From NCBI GenBank assembly GCA_026419785.1, contig JAODTK010005586.1:1-64000 (forward strand): a stretch of DNA of 64,000 nucleotides. Reading direction: 5' to 3'. The position numbers and the translations under genes were made by a program. Each line of letters opens with the position of its first letter. Positions within the stretch are counted from its first letter, which is position 1. Below, one piece after another: positions 1 to 11,480 of the stretch. The stretch is from Sclerodactyla briareus. Taxonomy: Eukaryota > Echinodermata > Holothuroidea > Dendrochirotida > Sclerodactylidae. The notes under the pieces were generated by a model. The model was not told the DNA's origin, ran no database searches, and saw only the letters and a list, made by a program, of their open reading frames with translations.

Positions 1-3000
1 TCCACACTTAAGCAAGGCAACCTGATGATATACAATTAAAAACTCACAGTTAATAAATTCAAGTTGTAGATGATAAGTATGCATTGTGCCCCCCTTCCCC
101 CCCCCCCCCCCCCCCCACACTCTCCTATCACTGTCAAATCTAACACATCAACATTGTATAGTTGTTTTGTATATTACCGGAGGCTATCTATTTGAGGAAC
201 TGACAACATAGACACACAGTTCATGATATTGCTTATCTTTGCCATTTCACTTCCTGCCGGTCCCCCATGATGTTGTTGAGCTAATGCAGCCTTTTATGCA
301 TCACACTCAACCCAGAATTTTTTTGTTTATAGGGCGCCCTGGCCCCTCATATATGCTGCACAGTGTTCAGGACACCTTTCCAAATCTTGTATTCTGTTGT
401 ATTTGGATAAGTGGTACGTAGGCTACTGCTGGCAGTCTGCTTTCTGGTAACTATTAGGTCTTTTTGGAAGGTACTGTACTTTTAGCAAATTCCTGAAGCA
501 CAAGTGATCTCTGTACCATACAATATGCCTGTGCCTTTACCCCTTGTTTGCCACCATTTATGACACATGCTGGTCTTGGTATAGGTTGGTGATAATAGGA
601 AGTGGTCCTCCCTATGATACTATGTTAACTTAGCACACACAATGACAGGTCCCCTACTGTTACATATGGCAGTGTCCGGAGCGTATCCAATACTGAGTGC
701 ACAAACATAAAACAGTTGATAGTCAAATGAATAACATGTCAATGAAAGGAGTGTGCACGATACGACCACATAACTGTATTCGCAAAAGCGAAACACAATT
801 ACATGTAGGCCAGAATTCCCATAACTGTACATTACATTTACAATTAAGGCAATAGGCCAATTCTCAGTTACAGATAATACATTGTATCACAAGTCATAGG
901 GGTACACGGCCATTGCACGACAGCGTGCAAAATATTCTTTCAAAACTTCCCGACATAAACTAAACAACCAGAGTACTGCTCGCCACAAAAACTTCACGAG
1001 CGCACCCCCAGTTATCACCAATAACCTTTATTTAAAACATAGCATGATTAGTTTTAATATTCTTGGAAGAGTGGTGACTGTTTAAGAATAGGCTTGGATT
1101 GCTGGAATGATATAGCTATGGGGGGGGGGGAATCGTGTCTATACCCCCAGGTTTAGGGGCGAGCATGTTCACTCATATACATGAAGAGGCTTTTAGTTAT
1201 TACACTCCGTTTTGGTTCTATCTAGACCCACAGACTCCTTTCCAGCTACTGGCTCCAATTTAGTGAATTGCTGACCCTACTCTATCTTGTGTAATGAATG
1301 GATGTGCAGATAAACAGTGTTTTTTTGCAAACTACTGTACACTGATCTGTGTGATCATGATCCTGGGTGTCATACCTGTCTGTACACGAACGGCTGGTAT
1401 CCGAGAGGAGTATCCCATTCCCTTGTTTGGATACCACGGTGAATATTCAAGTTCATTTTTTCAAATTTCCTCAAATACTTTTGATATTGATCCTGACAAC
1501 CTTTGAAGAATGGACGCCGCAGACGAGAGCGATTTCCCTGGCGAAACAAAATTTCAGGGAGATTTTCCTTATTGCACATAGCGCATATCATTTTAACTTA
1601 TCTTTTGGTTTAGATGTGTTTAAATATATCAACATCCCCACGAATACTGTCTTTCTCGCTTACAAAGTAACCATTAAAGGACACCTGCATGCTTGGATAC
1701 ACAAGATATATCGTGGAGAATGAAACTCTATCTAATAGGTCCAAACCTGTTTTAATATATACGATGCTCTCATTCCTCATGTGGATTTTCAGTATCGCCT
1801 TCTAAGTTTGAGCCATTGAGCAGAGAAAATGGGGAGAATTCAATTGGTCCCAATAATGCATGACGTCACAATAGACACACGGAAATTATATTATGATTTC
1901 GATTGTTTTCCTTTTTATTGAATAGCAACATTGAGTCGAGGTTTGTTGTCTTTCTATAACCAAAGTAACCATCACCATCTACCAACCCACTACAGCAAAT
2001 CCTCTCTCCATAGACTAAATGCTTTTCGAAGTGAATAACTGTTTGACTTTCATTGAAAACAACAATTGTTTGCAGGGTTGTGCAAGTATGGACATTTATT
2101 CCTTGCATGATGGATTCCTTTCCCTCCCTTTTTGCACAATACGCCATTGCTATCACAATACCCAAAAAAAAGGACTTATAACTCCTTGACGAGTTTGTGT
2201 GAACTCCCTGTTTGGACTGACACATTCATTCATTTTCCATCCAGCTATTATATCAGCCCCTTTATAAATCATCCTGTATTTCCTTTCACTACTAACAGTC
2301 ACCAACCCCCCCCACATGGACCACTCTGTAAAAAAAATTATTGTGTTAACCACACTACAGAAACTTCACAACAGGACATGGTATAAGGCGGGTTTGGACT
2401 GACACCTTTATTTCAAACTAAACAAATTATCGCTCTTTATTATCGATCCTTCTATTGTCTTTTTGAAAGAATGAAATTGGAATGATTTCCGAGAGTGAGA
2501 CAGCACTTCATCCACAATCTACCCAACTCTCTTTCTATTTAGTAACAATATCCATTTTTGTGTCAGAATTACAGGTTTACAGTATGGTAGCATGTGATAG
2601 GTTCGAACAAATACCCTCTCCACCCCTCCCCCCTCCTAGTCAGTATCCTGTCTTTTTGTTTGGTTATTGACACAAGGTGGCACTTCTTGATTTCCCCAAT
2701 TGTTCCTGACCAAGACCAGCAAGACAACCCTCCAGTAGCACAGGTACTGTACCTAAATTTGTCACTGTGAAAAAAGCAAATATCACTGTTGGAGTTTGGG
2801 TTCTAAAGGAGGGGGGGAGGCGCCAACCACCCCCCCCCTCCCATTCCCCCTCCAGTGCCCCCCTAGTGGAAGGCCATAGAAAGGAATGTCACCCATCGGT
2901 ATGATTGTCCATTACAACCACATTGAAAAAGGGACGGGGAACAGTGGCTCACCTTTAATTGCAAGTGTGAAATCATCTAAAATGTATGAATTACTTGATT

Positions 3001-3060
3001 TCCTCATGACTGTCCCCCAACATTTTTTTTGGAGAGAGAGACAACTGAGATTTAGCCATG
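1..3060. other. Gene-free stretch with poly-C/poly-G tracts
   Basis: No open frame here resembles a known protein; the frames are short and overlap on both strands. The stretch is AT-rich. It holds a 20-base poly-C run at 97-116 (after a separate CCCCCC), an 11-base poly-G run at 1120-1130, and a G-run/C-run pair at 2808-2842 that can fold into a hairpin. I saw no splice-site and coding pattern convincing enough to call an exon. Confidence 0.7.
2808..2842. repeat. G-run/C-run inverted repeat
   Basis: A purine block GGAGGGGGGGAGG is followed within a few bases by CCACCCCCCCCTCCC, giving a stem of about 12 bp. Several similar G/C-bounded palindromes occur in the first 30 kb (near 13.92, 17.97 and 29.36 kb). 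This suggests termini of a dispersed non-autonomous element rather than a gene-related signal. Confidence 0.5.
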
Positions 3061-3069
3061 CCTAAGGAC

Positions 3070-4110
3070 CTACAGGTCAGGGGCAGCGCCACAAGGGGGC
3101 AAGGGGGGAGGTTGCCCCCCTATGGGTTTTGAGCCGAAAAAAAATAAAAAATCGTTGTGCTCGTTGTTTTTGTACGCAATTATTTCCGTAGTGGGGTGGG
3201 GGGGGGTTATATATGTTACTACTACTACTATCAAGTTAGTCGGATTCGAACAAATCTTCGCGATGTGGGGGGGGGGGGGGAGGGCACGTTTTCCCCCCAA
3301 TAAATCTAGTGCAAAAAAAAAATGTGGGGTGGTGATTGATAGTTATCTTAACTCGTGTGTAAATGAAAAAAACCAATTTTTCGCGATCTTCGCGATTGTC
3401 TGCGTGGGCCGTGTTTCTTCGTCTAGTTATTTGATATGATGATTATTTCCCACGCATGGTTCGAAGTACCAAAAATCAGGTAGAGGATTCAAACAAATTT
3501 TCACAGATGGGGGGCCACGTTCCCCCAATCAAATTCTAGTTATTAGGGCTAAATGGAAAAAAACCCAAATTCTTCGCGGTCAACGCGCGCATCCCTGTCT
3601 GGGTTTCTCGTCAATTTTCATTTGAATCGATTATATGCCACGCATCAATTAAATGTGTGCAAAACATGAATTTGTCGATTCGAACAATCTTCGTAGAAGA
3701 TGGGGGGGGGTGGGGGGCATGTTCACCCAAAATCCCCAGAGAAACATGTGTGGTGATAGTTTTTAACACTTAGGTAAGCAAAGGACCCAAAATGTTGCCG
3801 CTTGCGCGCGTTGTGTTTCCTACATCAATTTTCCTTTCATCCGATTATATGCTACGCATGAATCACGTCCGAACATTTCAAGTTTGTCGGATCTCGAACA
3901 AATCTTCAAAGATGGGGGAGGGGGGGGGGGCACGTTCCCCATCAATACTAGTGAAAAATGTGTGGTGATAGTTTTTAACACTTATGTAAGAAAAAAACAC
4001 AACATTTCCGCACGCTTCGTGGCGTGCTCGTGTTTTCTTCGTTCAATTCTCATTTGACCAGATTGTATATGGACCACGCATATATCTACATTGTACCGTT
4101 GGGCTGTCAA
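3070..4110. repeat. Degenerate tandem array, unit 190-245 bp, about 4.5 units
   Basis: Units start near 3236, 3480, 3673 and 3887, with a partial unit from about 3090. Each unit begins with a TCGGATTCGAACAAATCTTC-like string. A G-run of 6-14 bases, GGCACGTTCCCC, a stretch like TGTGTGGTGATAGTTTTTAA, a short A-run and CGATTATATGCCACGCAT follow. Spacing varies (244, 193 and 214 bp) through indels and the variable G-run. This is a satellite-like array with no coding content. The short reading frames over it, such as 3122-3439, are by-products. Confidence 0.8.
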
Positions 4111-4400
4111 ACTTCCAGAGGGAGGCGTTCATCAGTATTTGGCTGGGGGACGCATTCCGGCCACACCAGTCTGCATATTTACTCAAGCCGGTTAGTTATT
4201 TCGTCCAAACAATCAGGCAGTACAAAGTTCAGTGCGATCTTACGCCTTGCCGGCCATAAGGCACACTGTAACTGAAGGCTACGTTCGCGAATCGTGGATC
4301 GAGTTTATTTTGTGTGTATGCTATCAGTTATTGACTGCTATGCGGTCGATGTTGGTCGTCGGGAACATCCCTCTCCATAATAACATAAAGTGAGGAAAAG
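4110..4400. other. Unassigned sequence between two repeats
   Basis: Nothing recognised here. The reading frame at 4024-4275 overlaps the end of the tandem array and shows no domain or composition typical of protein. Confidence 0.5.
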
Positions 4401-4640
4401 TTAACATAAAAAATACCCATCATACAAAAGGACCAGGACAAAAAAAAGCCAACTTAAGGATATTTTCAGTGTCGGTGAACTGAAACGGCCCAGAGAGGCG
4501 ATCTCTGTCATTGGGAGCTTCAGACGGCCAAAAAAATTTACTGTGTATGCTACGCGCCAACCTGTGGTGGCGCCTTCACTTAGATAGTCCATCATCACGT
4601 TTTGCCCCCCCAAATTGTAAAGGCCCTTCACCGCCCCTGC
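4400..4640. repeat. Dispersed repeat, ACGCGCCAA family, single copy
   Basis: The core reads TATGCTACGCGCCAACCTG, then TGGTGGCGCCTTC and a TAGATAGTC string before a C-run. The same core occurs at about 15812-15860 (TATGCTGCGCGCCATCCG, TGGTGGCGCTC, TAGATAGTCATCC), in degenerate tandem form at 17.04-17.46 kb, and inverted near 27.5 kb. A stretch like CCCGGAATTTTC-GGATATT also lies upstream in several copies. It is a multicopy non-coding element of unknown class. Confidence 0.6.
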
Positions 4641-5740
4641 ATACAGTACACTACAGGTTGTATCTGGGTCTCCTGTTCTATGTTGTAGGACAGACTGGTG
4701 ATCGAATTACAACAAAGGTGGCAAACAACTTGTGCATACTCTCCATGCTCTCCATATTCTATATGTCTTTACAGTTAATGTTTGTACATAGTTCTTGCCA
4801 TCGCCAATTTCCATTGTATTTTTACATGTTTGGGCTGAATGAAATTATCTATCTATCTAATGCTGTCACAGAATTTTTGTTCAACAGACTGTCACCCTAC
4901 ATTTGTAGTACACTCGAAGTACTGTAGTACGGACTGGCCTGCCACACATGCCAAAGAAATGCCTTGATTGGAAGAGAGAGACTTGGAGTGACACTTCTAA
5001 TTGCTGTGTCCAATAATATCAGTTTATCAAAGTCTTCATACTGAAAAAATTCGATCGTGAAATTGGACGTGTGCGTGAGAGAGGTTATTGTGCTGATGCC
5101 TAGGTTAGGGCACCTACACACCCAAAACCATAATAATATTTCCCCGGATACTTTCAGGGTGGGTGGCACCATCAAAATTAAATCAGAACGAGACTGTAAA
5201 TACTACAAGAAACATGTGAAAAGGACCTGCATTCAATGTATAAATCAGGGCTCAATATATATGTATAGCACTTGATCATTATAGAAAAAATAGTATTTCG
5301 GCAAAGTTTCATCGGGACACAACAGATCACAGGTTGGGAAAGTGCAGCAAGGTGCATCAGCGTGTACTTCACCGCAACAAGCATATCTTCCATTAGAATG
5401 TTGGAAAACTGAACACACAATATTTTGAGAAGTATTGTCATATAGAAACACATCAAATGTTCTGGATTAACAAACGCTCAGAAAACAGCCCCAGAGTACA
5501 TCAAAACACCCTCTTAATAGGGCTATTACTAACTGTAGGACTTAGAAATAAATAACCAGCTCGTCACTGTATATCGGAAATACAGTGTGACTTATTGAGT
5601 GAACATTCATATCCATAGTGACACATAATGGTTAATGTAATCAGTTGAATACAAAGAAAATTTGTCTGTGAGGGGGAAGGGGGTGGGAAGTCTTTTATAG
5701 CCCCAATAATGGCTATGAATGCAACTTCATGAGCCCTTAG
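4640..5740. other. Gene-free stretch
   Basis: Several 60-138-residue frames overlap on both strands, but none has a recognisable domain, signal peptide or low-gap coding pattern. I see no further repeats inside this window for this stretch. Confidence 0.6.
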
Positions 5741-5890
5741 TCACAGTATGCTGCTGCAAAATTTGATATTAACAAAAACTGTAAAACTTTCACTGAACAG
5801 TGTTTTTTGTATGTTGAAAATTTATTGTCATGGGGTCAAGTGGGGGGGGGGGTTCTGCCCCTAGCCTCTTATGTTCGATGTGCAATACAG
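5740..5890 (+). repeat. Dispersed repeat, copy 1 (partner at 18985-19135)
   Basis: This segment runs from TATGCTGCTGCAAAATTTGA through ACTGAACAGTG, GGTCAAGTGGGGG and TTCTGCCCCTAGCC to CTTATGTTCGATG. The segment at 18985-19135 has the same order: TATGCTGTTGCAACGTTCGA, ACTGAACA, GGGTTAAGGGCGG, TTCTGTCCCCCCTA, CTTGCGTTCG. The G-run length differs between copies. The two are diverged copies of one interspersed element. Confidence 0.6.
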
Positions 5891-8530
5891 AACTGACCAT
5901 GAGGCCGGAAACTGGTCTAGCTAGCCCATGGTATTACTGGTACGACCACCAGGCCAGTCAACTGACTATCACGTGACTTCTCGCATTATAATGATTGCAT
6001 ATGTATGGCAATGAACGGACTCATGTGATAAGGACCGAATTATTATAACACTCATTAGACTTCAACGAATTGACACTTACCTACATATTTACACCCGCCT
6101 ACAATCAGATCAATGTATTTATCTCTCCCGCACTCACATGTAATCACTCAGATAACACAGCATGCAGCTTCTCAACCAATCTTACCTTATCCTCCCCATT
6201 CTTGCCCTTCCTTTGATCAGTTAGCCTGCTTTGTGACAGTCACACTGTACTTCCAAACTGACCAGGCAGATGACAAGGAACTACAGACGGTATTGATCAA
6301 CTGTGAACTGTTATCAATATTATTCCAAATTATGACTCCTTCACTCCAGTTTGGAAACCTTGGTGGGCCTAAATACATCCAGCTGAATAAAATCCACAAA
6401 CTCCTGATCAGGGCAACAACGGTCCAGGTATTCAGAGAAGCAGAAGAGGAATAGTACTAAGAAACATCAAGACACTCTCTCTACGACAACGTGAGATCCA
6501 TCATCCAACTCTAATAATCATTGGTCAGAATGACTCGGTCTGAGACTGATGTGTCACCACTGTGTGATGTGACGGGACTGTGCTGGTACGTGTAGCCGCA
6601 GTGACTACTACCTCTGCTATACTTCAGGGCTGTACCCGCCAAATACTATAACTAGTCCACACAGTTACTTACCATACCATAAACCAGCTCTACCAAATAA
6701 TATAATACAATTTGGACAGCAGGCCAGTGCCAGTAGTGCAGTGTGACTGAGACTAAGACTGAGAGCCCAAACCCACAACATTCCACAGAGTTCTGCCTGG
6801 TTTACCCTCTATTGTAATTGACCATTCTGCACAAAGGGTTCTAAAATCTGCCAATTTATTGCTCCACTGAGTAAAAGGCATGAGTGAGCAGACAGGGGCC
6901 TTGGTGTTCAGCCAAGCAATGAACTGTGGTTGGGGGGCAATTATTATTTCCCTGGAGGCTATTAGATTTCCTGGTTGGTTGTTACTGAACTTGGCAGTTC
7001 CACTAAGGAAGAACAATTCAAATTAAATTTGAAGTACAATGAAAGAGAACTGGACACCAAATATGCATGGTGGGATGACTAACTAGTTCAGGGAATGAAA
7101 TAATACCATCATAACAATGTAATGATGGAACAAAGGGAAGGGATGGTAGAACCTTGGACTGGGCAGGTGGCTTAGCCTAAGCTGTGGACAGGGGGTAGGA
7201 GGTGGTGGGGGGCAGTGAGGAAGGGGTGGGGGCAGAGTTAGGCTATATGTAAGGGGAAAAGAGGACAGATGCAAGGATAATTCTATGAGTCCATTGCACC
7301 CAGTGAATAATAAGGGTGATGTCAGGCTAATAAACCTCATGCTCTATTCAGAGGTGATGTTTTTTATATGGATAATAGTTATATCCATTCATTACACTGT
7401 GCAAAATGCAGAGGCTTGATACGCCAGAGGAAGGAACAAAAGATGTAAATGAGAACGACAGAAAATGACCAGCACTAGATCAGCAAGAATGTTAAGCTTT
7501 GATTCAAAGGTATTATTATTGGGCATGAGACACAATTGAGAAGGGAAGGAAGGTTATTTAAACAGTTGGTGAAGAGACAGCAACGTCTTTATTTCAGGCT
7601 GGAAAAAGTGTTCCTTCGTGATGTCCAGGTTTTTATGATTGTGTGCCGTTATTAAAAAAAGTTAGGGACACTCAGGATCACCGGGAAGGACCAATTCAAT
7701 AATTGCATTTTCAGGGACAGGGGGGCCATAGGAGAATTGGAGGGGATAACCCCACCCCCCCCCCTGTAGAACTGTGCCTATTGTACATAGGGCTGTTTTT
7801 TCAGAAAGAGATAGACATACTACCTGGATTATTTTTTCTCAATGTAGCAGAATGCAGTGCAAATGATAATGGGGGAGCAGGGGGGGGGGTGGAGGGGGGA
7901 GGGAGACATAGGAGCCATTTCCCCCAAACAAGTGTTTGACATCAAGGTGCACCATAACAAGTAAGTGGATAGAATGATGAAAAAATGTCGACTACAATGG
8001 GGACTTCCCTTATTTGTGCCGAGACTTGGGCAGGACAATAACAAAGCCAGTATACCCTACACTGACGCCTAGAGGATCCCATTTGGCTTTGGACACCAGG
8101 ACCAAAGAACCCAACTGGGCCAGGAAATGACTCAGGAAACTGACTGGTTGCCTTTAGGCTGACCCCTCTCAATTACATATGTTACTGCGTAAAATTAAGT
8201 TTGTAATTGTCCATGGGACAGGAAGGTATGATTGAAGGTATCTATAACTGTTGCACTGGCCCTCTTAGTTACGGTGTTAAAATATATGAGGGACCATGCA
8301 GGCATGCTGGAGAATGGAGATGAAATGTTTCAGTATTAAAAGAATGGTCAGGGTTGCCTGTGCCCTGGAGAGGTTAAAAAACCATCACACAGGCAAATTG
8401 GGGAACTGCCAACATGATTACAAAGTGATTGTTTGTTGACCTGGAGTTTATTATCTTGGATGTTCTAAGGGAAATTTAAGGAATGGCCCTACAGACTTAG
8501 AATACCAAACAGACGTACAACCAGTCAACA
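5890..8530. other. Gene-free stretch with paired poly-C and poly-G runs
   Basis: The frame at 6113-6454 (113 codons) carries a leucine-rich helical stretch but matches no family I know, and I see no clear splice context. A C-run at 7755-7764 and a G-run at 7880-7889 lie about 120 bp apart in opposite sense and may bound a small G/C-ended repeat. The rest is unremarkable. Confidence 0.5.
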
Positions 8531-8990
8531 AGATCCTCGTTTACGACTCGGTAACACTTGACACTGAAGTGTATATCCCCACTTTTGGTCAATCAGTGGA
8601 TGCCAATGTCAAATCTAATATTATTTTGAAACGATTCCATGACCCCACCAAAAAGAAAAAACCCACTAAGTTTTGTCAAATGCAAAACAAGTTTGAGAAA
8701 TTACATCATGCAAAATTGAACTGGCCTGGATAACCTCAAAATGGACCTCCACTTCAACTCGGGACAAATGTAGTCTACATCCACGAGTTACGTTCAAAAT
8801 CGCAAAAAAATAAATTACTTACCTTGGATGACCTCAGAATTTTTCTTGAATATTTGACAAACTTTCGAAATTGTAAAAATTATGCAAATTAGAAGACCCT
8901 GGGGCAGTCATGGGGGTGATGCTACTTTCAAACTCATTATGAGAGCGTTCAACTGTGGCAGAAAGTGTGAAAGTTTTTGCTCATTTTTAG
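8530..8990 (+). repeat. Degenerate tandem repeat, ATGCAAATT family, copy 1
   Basis: About three diverged units carry CAAACTTTCGAAATT or similar followed by a variant of ATTATGCAAATTGA (near 8708, 8803 and 8876) and TGACCTCAGAA strings. The same unit forms a clearer array at 23690-24330. No protein-coding content. Confidence 0.5.
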
Positions 8991-8999
8991 AACATATGT

Positions 9000-11270
9000 T
9001 TTGAGAGGTTATGGCCGCTAACCCTGCTAAAGCAAAAACCTTCCCGGTGGGACAGCAGCGGCATGAAGACAGTGAAGCAAAACCATAATATCCCCAATGT
9101 GTGAAGGACAATCGAGACAGATAACATAGTACACATATTTTCAATTTAATTAATCATTTTTATTTTAAATACAATTTCTTCAGAGGCATAAAAACCCACA
9201 GTAATGAGAAATGGAAGGCATATTAAACAATCTAAGGCAAGCCAAGTTATACCACGTCCTCTAGGATCTTAGTTGTCAATTCATGTTTTCTCGTAAAATA
9301 AGTAAGTGACTTCATTCATTTTGTCGAAAGACTGAGAAGTCAAGCCTATCAAGAAACACCAGGGTTCTCTTAGCATTACACACCAGTTACTGTACAAACA
9401 CCAGGGTTTCTTGACACCTGTTAAATTCGTTTGTGGAATTCTGAGAAAGCAGTGCACAGGTCTATGATTAGTTGCAGTTATGCAGATAAGACTTCATCAC
9501 TGCTGTGATAGTGAAAAATCCTAGCCCAGTGCCCCAAGCTGTTTCAAGTGAGCGGGGGTGGACACTTTATGAGAGGCCTTCCTGCTGTGAAATGTAAATA
9601 TATGCCCCTGGAAATTGAGAAACCAAACACAGAAACCCAACACAGCTGATGATGTCATTAGGGGTTCCAATAATTCACAGAAAGGTGATGTGAAGGTTAT
9701 GCAAAACCAATCCATTCTCCTTGGGGAGGGGACTGGACACGAGGGGAGTTCAAGTGGGGTGGTGACGAAACAAAAACAAGATTAATTTATTATGCATTAT
9801 GATCTGTAGAATGCACTCGGACTTTCTCCATCTGCCTCATTGTAGGGTCATCGTCCAACATCAGATGACTCAAACGGGGGTCATTGTATCAAGTGCTATC
9901 AGTCACTAAATATGATTTGAGGCCTGACGCAGGGTATGGCTTGTGGTTCCTTGAGCATGGCTGTGGGCTGTGTCACCTAATTATCTCAATTTGTCAGACA
10001 GAAAGGTTACTGAAGGGTGTGATCGAAAAGTGCCTGAAGAGGTAGGTCAGTGCTACAGTTACCCAGTTCGTTGACATAAATGCAATGATTTACTCTGTCC
10101 AGAGATGTAGTGTTGGTATGAATTGACAAGTTCGTAACAGTCAGTTACACAATTACAACAACAATTGGAACAGTAGTTATGTGGAACAAACAGTTTCGTT
10201 AACTAGGAACAAATGTGGCGTAGGCTCGGACCACACAATGCGATAATTTCATCTGAATGATAAATGACACATTTGTTGACCACGGGACACCGAATCCTTA
10301 AACACCCACCCACAAGAAGTACAGCCATGAGGCAACGATGTCACGTGATGATCATCCAAGTTAATTTGCAGAAGCATTTGGTTCAAAACAAATCGCCGAA
10401 ATTATCCCTCCCAAAAAATCATGTCAAGAGGGACATATCCTGCCAAACATTCGGGTTTTTGGGGTTGTTCATCTGTTACAGTATCCCTCTTTACACTTCT
10501 AAAATCCCTTCGTGAAAAAATCACTGGAGGAAGTTCTCTCTTAGATTAAAAAAGCTCAGTGCCATTACTGCACCCAGCAGGGACAGGCATTCAAGGTTGA
10601 ACCAAGAAAAAGGGGAGCAATTAAGATGCAAATGTGACATTGCATCATGATAGAATAATATGCAGGACCTCGAAAACTGGTTATAAGCAATGTTTTCATT
10701 CACCACTTGGACATGTGATAGTACACCTGTTACAGTATGTCAGGGGCATAGTAAAGGAAAGTGTTTTGGAGTTCATCTCTCTCCCCAGACCCCAAAATCC
10801 CCCCCCCCCATCCTATGTTAGATCTATGCAGGAAACATTTGTGTGAATTCACTGGACCATGTTGCGGACTGTGTTTGCACATAGGTAAGGATGGCACCAA
10901 AAACGTGATGAAAAAACCAACCCATGTGGACTAAAAAAGCCCAATGTGTAAAACACCTTTCTCTCTGCTCACTACTTTTCATGGCCCAGAAACTGGAGCA
11001 TGGTGGGGTTGACAGGCGAATCACTTACCCCCTTTAGCTTGGGACAATGCCTCTTATGTGAAGATAACCAACTATAGACAACACATTCTAGGTCCTAATG
11101 GCAGAAACTGGAGCAAGATTTGTGTTGAGATGGAATGGTCTCGAATAGTCTGGGGCTTTGTTGTGAACAAGAGCCGCTATGGGAATGACTGAGGAAGACT
11201 TATTAATGGTAAACTAATGGGATTTATACCCATGCTACTCACTTCGCCAACAAAATGGGCACCTGCCCTG
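9000..11270. other. Gene-free stretch
   Basis: No domain is recognisable in any frame. A C-run of about 11 bases ends near 10809. Short frames at 10264-10515 and 10634-10846 lack any coding signature. Confidence 0.6.
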
Positions 11271-11480
11271 ACCAGTAGCGCGCTGCACCAACGCACCAGT
11301 TTTACCCTGTTTGTTTGTTCGTCTGTTCCTCACATTCACTCATAGCTTCCAAACCGTACATACGATCAAGTTGAAACTCCAAGGGTGGCGGGAATGAAGC
11401 AGGCCACAGGTCAAGGCGAGTGACATTTGCGTTTGGCATTACTGGAGTAGATGTTATTGAATTCCATTATAATTACCCCA
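11270..11480 (+). repeat. Dispersed repeat, copy 1 (partner at 16300-16520)
   Basis: This copy contains TTCGTCTGTTCCTCACATTC, ACTCATAGCTTCCAAACCGT, CGATCAAGTTGAAACT and TATAATTACCCCAA. Copy 2 has TCGTCTGTTCTGTCCGTCAC, ACTCCAAACTTCTAAACCGT, GCGATCAGGTTGAAACTTGG and AATTAATTACCCCCAA in the same order and spacing. An interspersed non-coding element of unknown class. Confidence 0.7.

Noticed and set aside
3070-4110. CRISPR array
   Set aside because: The repeats are 190-245 bp, degenerate and without unique spacers of constant size, in an animal genome.
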